From contig DASWOJ010000301.1 in NCBI GenBank assembly GCA_036398775.1, positions 1 to 22,668 of the forward strand: a stretch of 22,668 nucleotides of DNA, written 5' to 3'. Shown here one piece after another: positions 21,350-22,668 of the stretch. The translations under genes and the position numbers were made by a program. This stretch comes from DASWOJ01 sp036398775. GTDB lineage: Bacteria; Pseudomonadota; Alphaproteobacteria; Acetobacterales; Acetobacteraceae. The notes under the pieces are model-generated. The model saw nothing but the letters and a program-made list of their open reading frames with translations, made no database searches and was not told the DNA's origin. How positions within the stretch are numbered: position 1 is the first letter of the stretch; the number at the start of each line of letters is the position of its first letter.

Positions 21350-21949
21350 GTGCTGCTCTGGGTGGGCTTGGGCAACCCAGAGCCTGGCATGGCCCGCCAA
21401 CGCCACAACGTCGGCTTCATGGCCGTGGACGAGATCGCACGCCGCCACGGATTCAGCCCGTGGCGGCAGCGCTTCCGCGGCCTGACCGCCGAGGGCACGT
21501 TAGGCCACCAGCGCGTGCTGCTGCTCAAGCCCGGCACCTATATGAATGCGTCCGGCGAAAGCGTGCAGCCCGCAGCGGCGTTCTTCAAGCTGCAGCCGGC
21601 CGACATCACCGCATTTCACGACGAGCTGGACTTGGCGCCGGGCAAGGTACGGGTGAAGCGCGGCGGCGGGGCTGCAGGGCACAACGGGCTGCGCAGCATG
21701 GACCGCATCCTGGGCACGCCGGAGTACTGGCGCGTCCGCCTGGGCATCGGCCACCCCGGCGACAAGGCACGGGTCCACGGCTGGGTGCTGGGGGACTTCC
21801 ACAAGACGGACCAGGCGTGGCTGGCCGACCTGCTGGACGCGGTGGCGGACGCCGCGCCGATGCTGGCCGCCGGCAAGCCAGAGGATTTCATGACGCGCGT
21901 GGCGTTGCTGACGCAGGCGGGCGACGCGCGGGCAAAGGGAACGGGATAG
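21350..21949 (+). CDS. pth: Peptidyl-tRNA hydrolase
   Basis: The 199-residue enzyme frees tRNA from peptidyl-tRNAs dropped by ribosomes. All key residues of the E. coli enzyme are in place: N9 (GLGNP), catalytic H19 (RHNVGF), N66 (TYMNASG), D91 (HDELDL) and N112 (GHNGLRS). It starts with GTG three bases after the rplY stop, without a clear ribosome site, which suggests translation coupled to rplY. Its TAG is directly followed by the ATG of ychF. Confidence 0.98.
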   Translation: MLLWVGLGNPEPGMARQRHNVGFMAVDEIARRHGFSPWRQRFRGLTAEGTLGHQRVLLLKPGTYMNASGESVQPAAAFFKLQPADITAFHDELDLAPGKVRVKRGGGAAGHNGLRSMDRILGTPEYWRVRLGIGHPGDKARVHGWVLGDFHKTDQAWLADLLDAVADAAPMLAAGKPEDFMTRVALLTQAGDARAKGTG

Positions 21950-22668
21950 ATGGGCTTCAACTGCGGCATCGTCGGGCTGCCGAACGTCGGCAAGAGCACG
22001 CTGTTCAACGCGCTGACCGCGACGGCGGCAGCGCAGGCCGCCAACTACCCGTTCTGCACCATCGAGCCCAACGTGGGCCGGGTTGGGGTGCCGGACCCAC
22101 GGCTGGGCGCCTTGGCCACCATCGGCAAGAGCAAGACGATCGTGCCGACCAGCCTGGAGTTCGTGGACATCGCCGGGCTGGTGCGCGGTGCGTCGCGCGG
22201 CGAGGGCCTGGGCAACCAGTTCCTGGCCAACATCCGCGAGGTGGACGCGATCATCCACGTGCTCCGCTGCTTCGAGGACGGCGACGTGACCCACGTGGAG
22301 GGCAGCGTGGACCCGATCCGCGACGCCGAGACGGTGGAAACCGAGTTGATGCTGGCCGACCTGGACAGCATGGAGCGCCGCCTGCCCTCGCTGCAAAAGA
22401 AGGCCCGCGGCGGCGACCGTGAAAGCTCCGTGCAGGTCGCGCTGATGGAGCCGATCCTCGCCGCCCTGCAGGCCGGCCAGCCTGCGCGCACCGCGATCCC
22501 CCCGGACCAGATTGAGGCCGCAAAGCGTCTGCAACTGATGACCAGCAAGCCCGTGCTGTATGTCTGCAACGTGGGAGAAGCCGACGCTGCCGAGGGCAAC
22601 GCCCAGTCCGCCCGCGTGATGGCCCGCGCCAAGGCCGAGGGCGCCGGCGCCGTCGTGGTCTCCGCCGC
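21950..22668 (+). CDS. ychF: Redox-regulated ATPase YchF/OLA1 (3' end cut off by the window)
   Basis: The first 239 codons of about 365 are visible. YchF is an Obg-like P-loop protein that prefers ATP and binds ribosomes, with a role in translation and stress responses. It has G1 GLPNVGKST (9-17), G3 DIAGLVRG (from D73) and the altered G4 NVGE (207) in place of NKxD, which explains the ATP preference. The coiled-coil insertion begins around DLDSMERRLPSLQKKARGGD. The ATG abuts the pth stop. The TGS and C-terminal domains lie outside the window. Confidence 0.97.
   Translation, partial: MGFNCGIVGLPNVGKSTLFNALTATAAAQAANYPFCTIEPNVGRVGVPDPRLGALATIGKSKTIVPTSLEFVDIAGLVRGASRGEGLGNQFLANIREVDAIIHVLRCFEDGDVTHVEGSVDPIRDAETVETELMLADLDSMERRLPSLQKKARGGDRESSVQVALMEPILAALQAGQPARTAIPPDQIEAAKRLQLMTSKPVLYVCNVGEADAAEGNAQSARVMARAKAEGAGAVVVSA

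Overview
The window is strongly GC-rich by eye, with third codon positions almost all G or C. It reads as ordinary chromosome of an alphaproteobacterium, most likely Rhodospirillales/Acetobacterales. The basis is the family mix: an NDUFAF6-like squalene/phytoene synthase homologue, yajC, a DUF815 ATPase, the rplY-pth-ychF cluster, and an RTX-type protein of a kind common in that order. The taxonomic placement is inference. No rRNA, tRNA, CRISPR array, insertion sequence or phage gene was recognised.

Layout. 1-3560: the 3' part of uvrA, then an RMD1/DUF155-family gene split by an apparent one-base frameshift, closed by a perfect terminator. 3657-7474: an accessory surface/secreted block. A leftward RTX-like secreted protein is divergent from two tandem PEP-CTERM paralogues of 233 aa each. 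Each paralogue sits behind a sigma-54-like -24/-12 promoter placed 94 bases before its ATG. 7530-12572: housekeeping genes, namely an NDUFAF6-like protein, superoxide dismutase, yajC, a DUF815 ATPase, a metallo-beta-lactamase-fold hydrolase and prs. Two inverted doublets of a CCCTCTCCC/GGGAGAGGG palindrome lie in the gaps. 12573-13490: a sparse region with one probable 84-aa gene. 13491-14690: a glutathione transferase overlapping a histidine phosphatase. 14875-17444: a two-gene polysaccharide operon (AlgD-like sugar-nucleotide dehydrogenase and GT4 glycosyltransferase), ended by a 17-bp terminator stem. 17449-20493: leftward genes for a Met-rich exported protein and a very large DUF2339 membrane protein. 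20654-22668: rplY-pth-ychF, with ychF running off the edge.

How it fits together. PEP-CTERM proteins are sorted by exosortase, usually in bacteria that make exopolysaccharide, and PEP-CTERM systems include a sigma-54-dependent regulator (PrsK/PrsR). The twin PEP-CTERM genes with matching sigma-54-like promoters, the RTX protein and the AlgD/glycosyltransferase pair are therefore compatible with a biofilm or surface-matrix programme. No exosortase, PrsK/PrsR or type I secretion gene lies in this window, so that link is inference. The PEP-CTERM/RTX block is the most interesting part; nothing else looks like a wholly new system.
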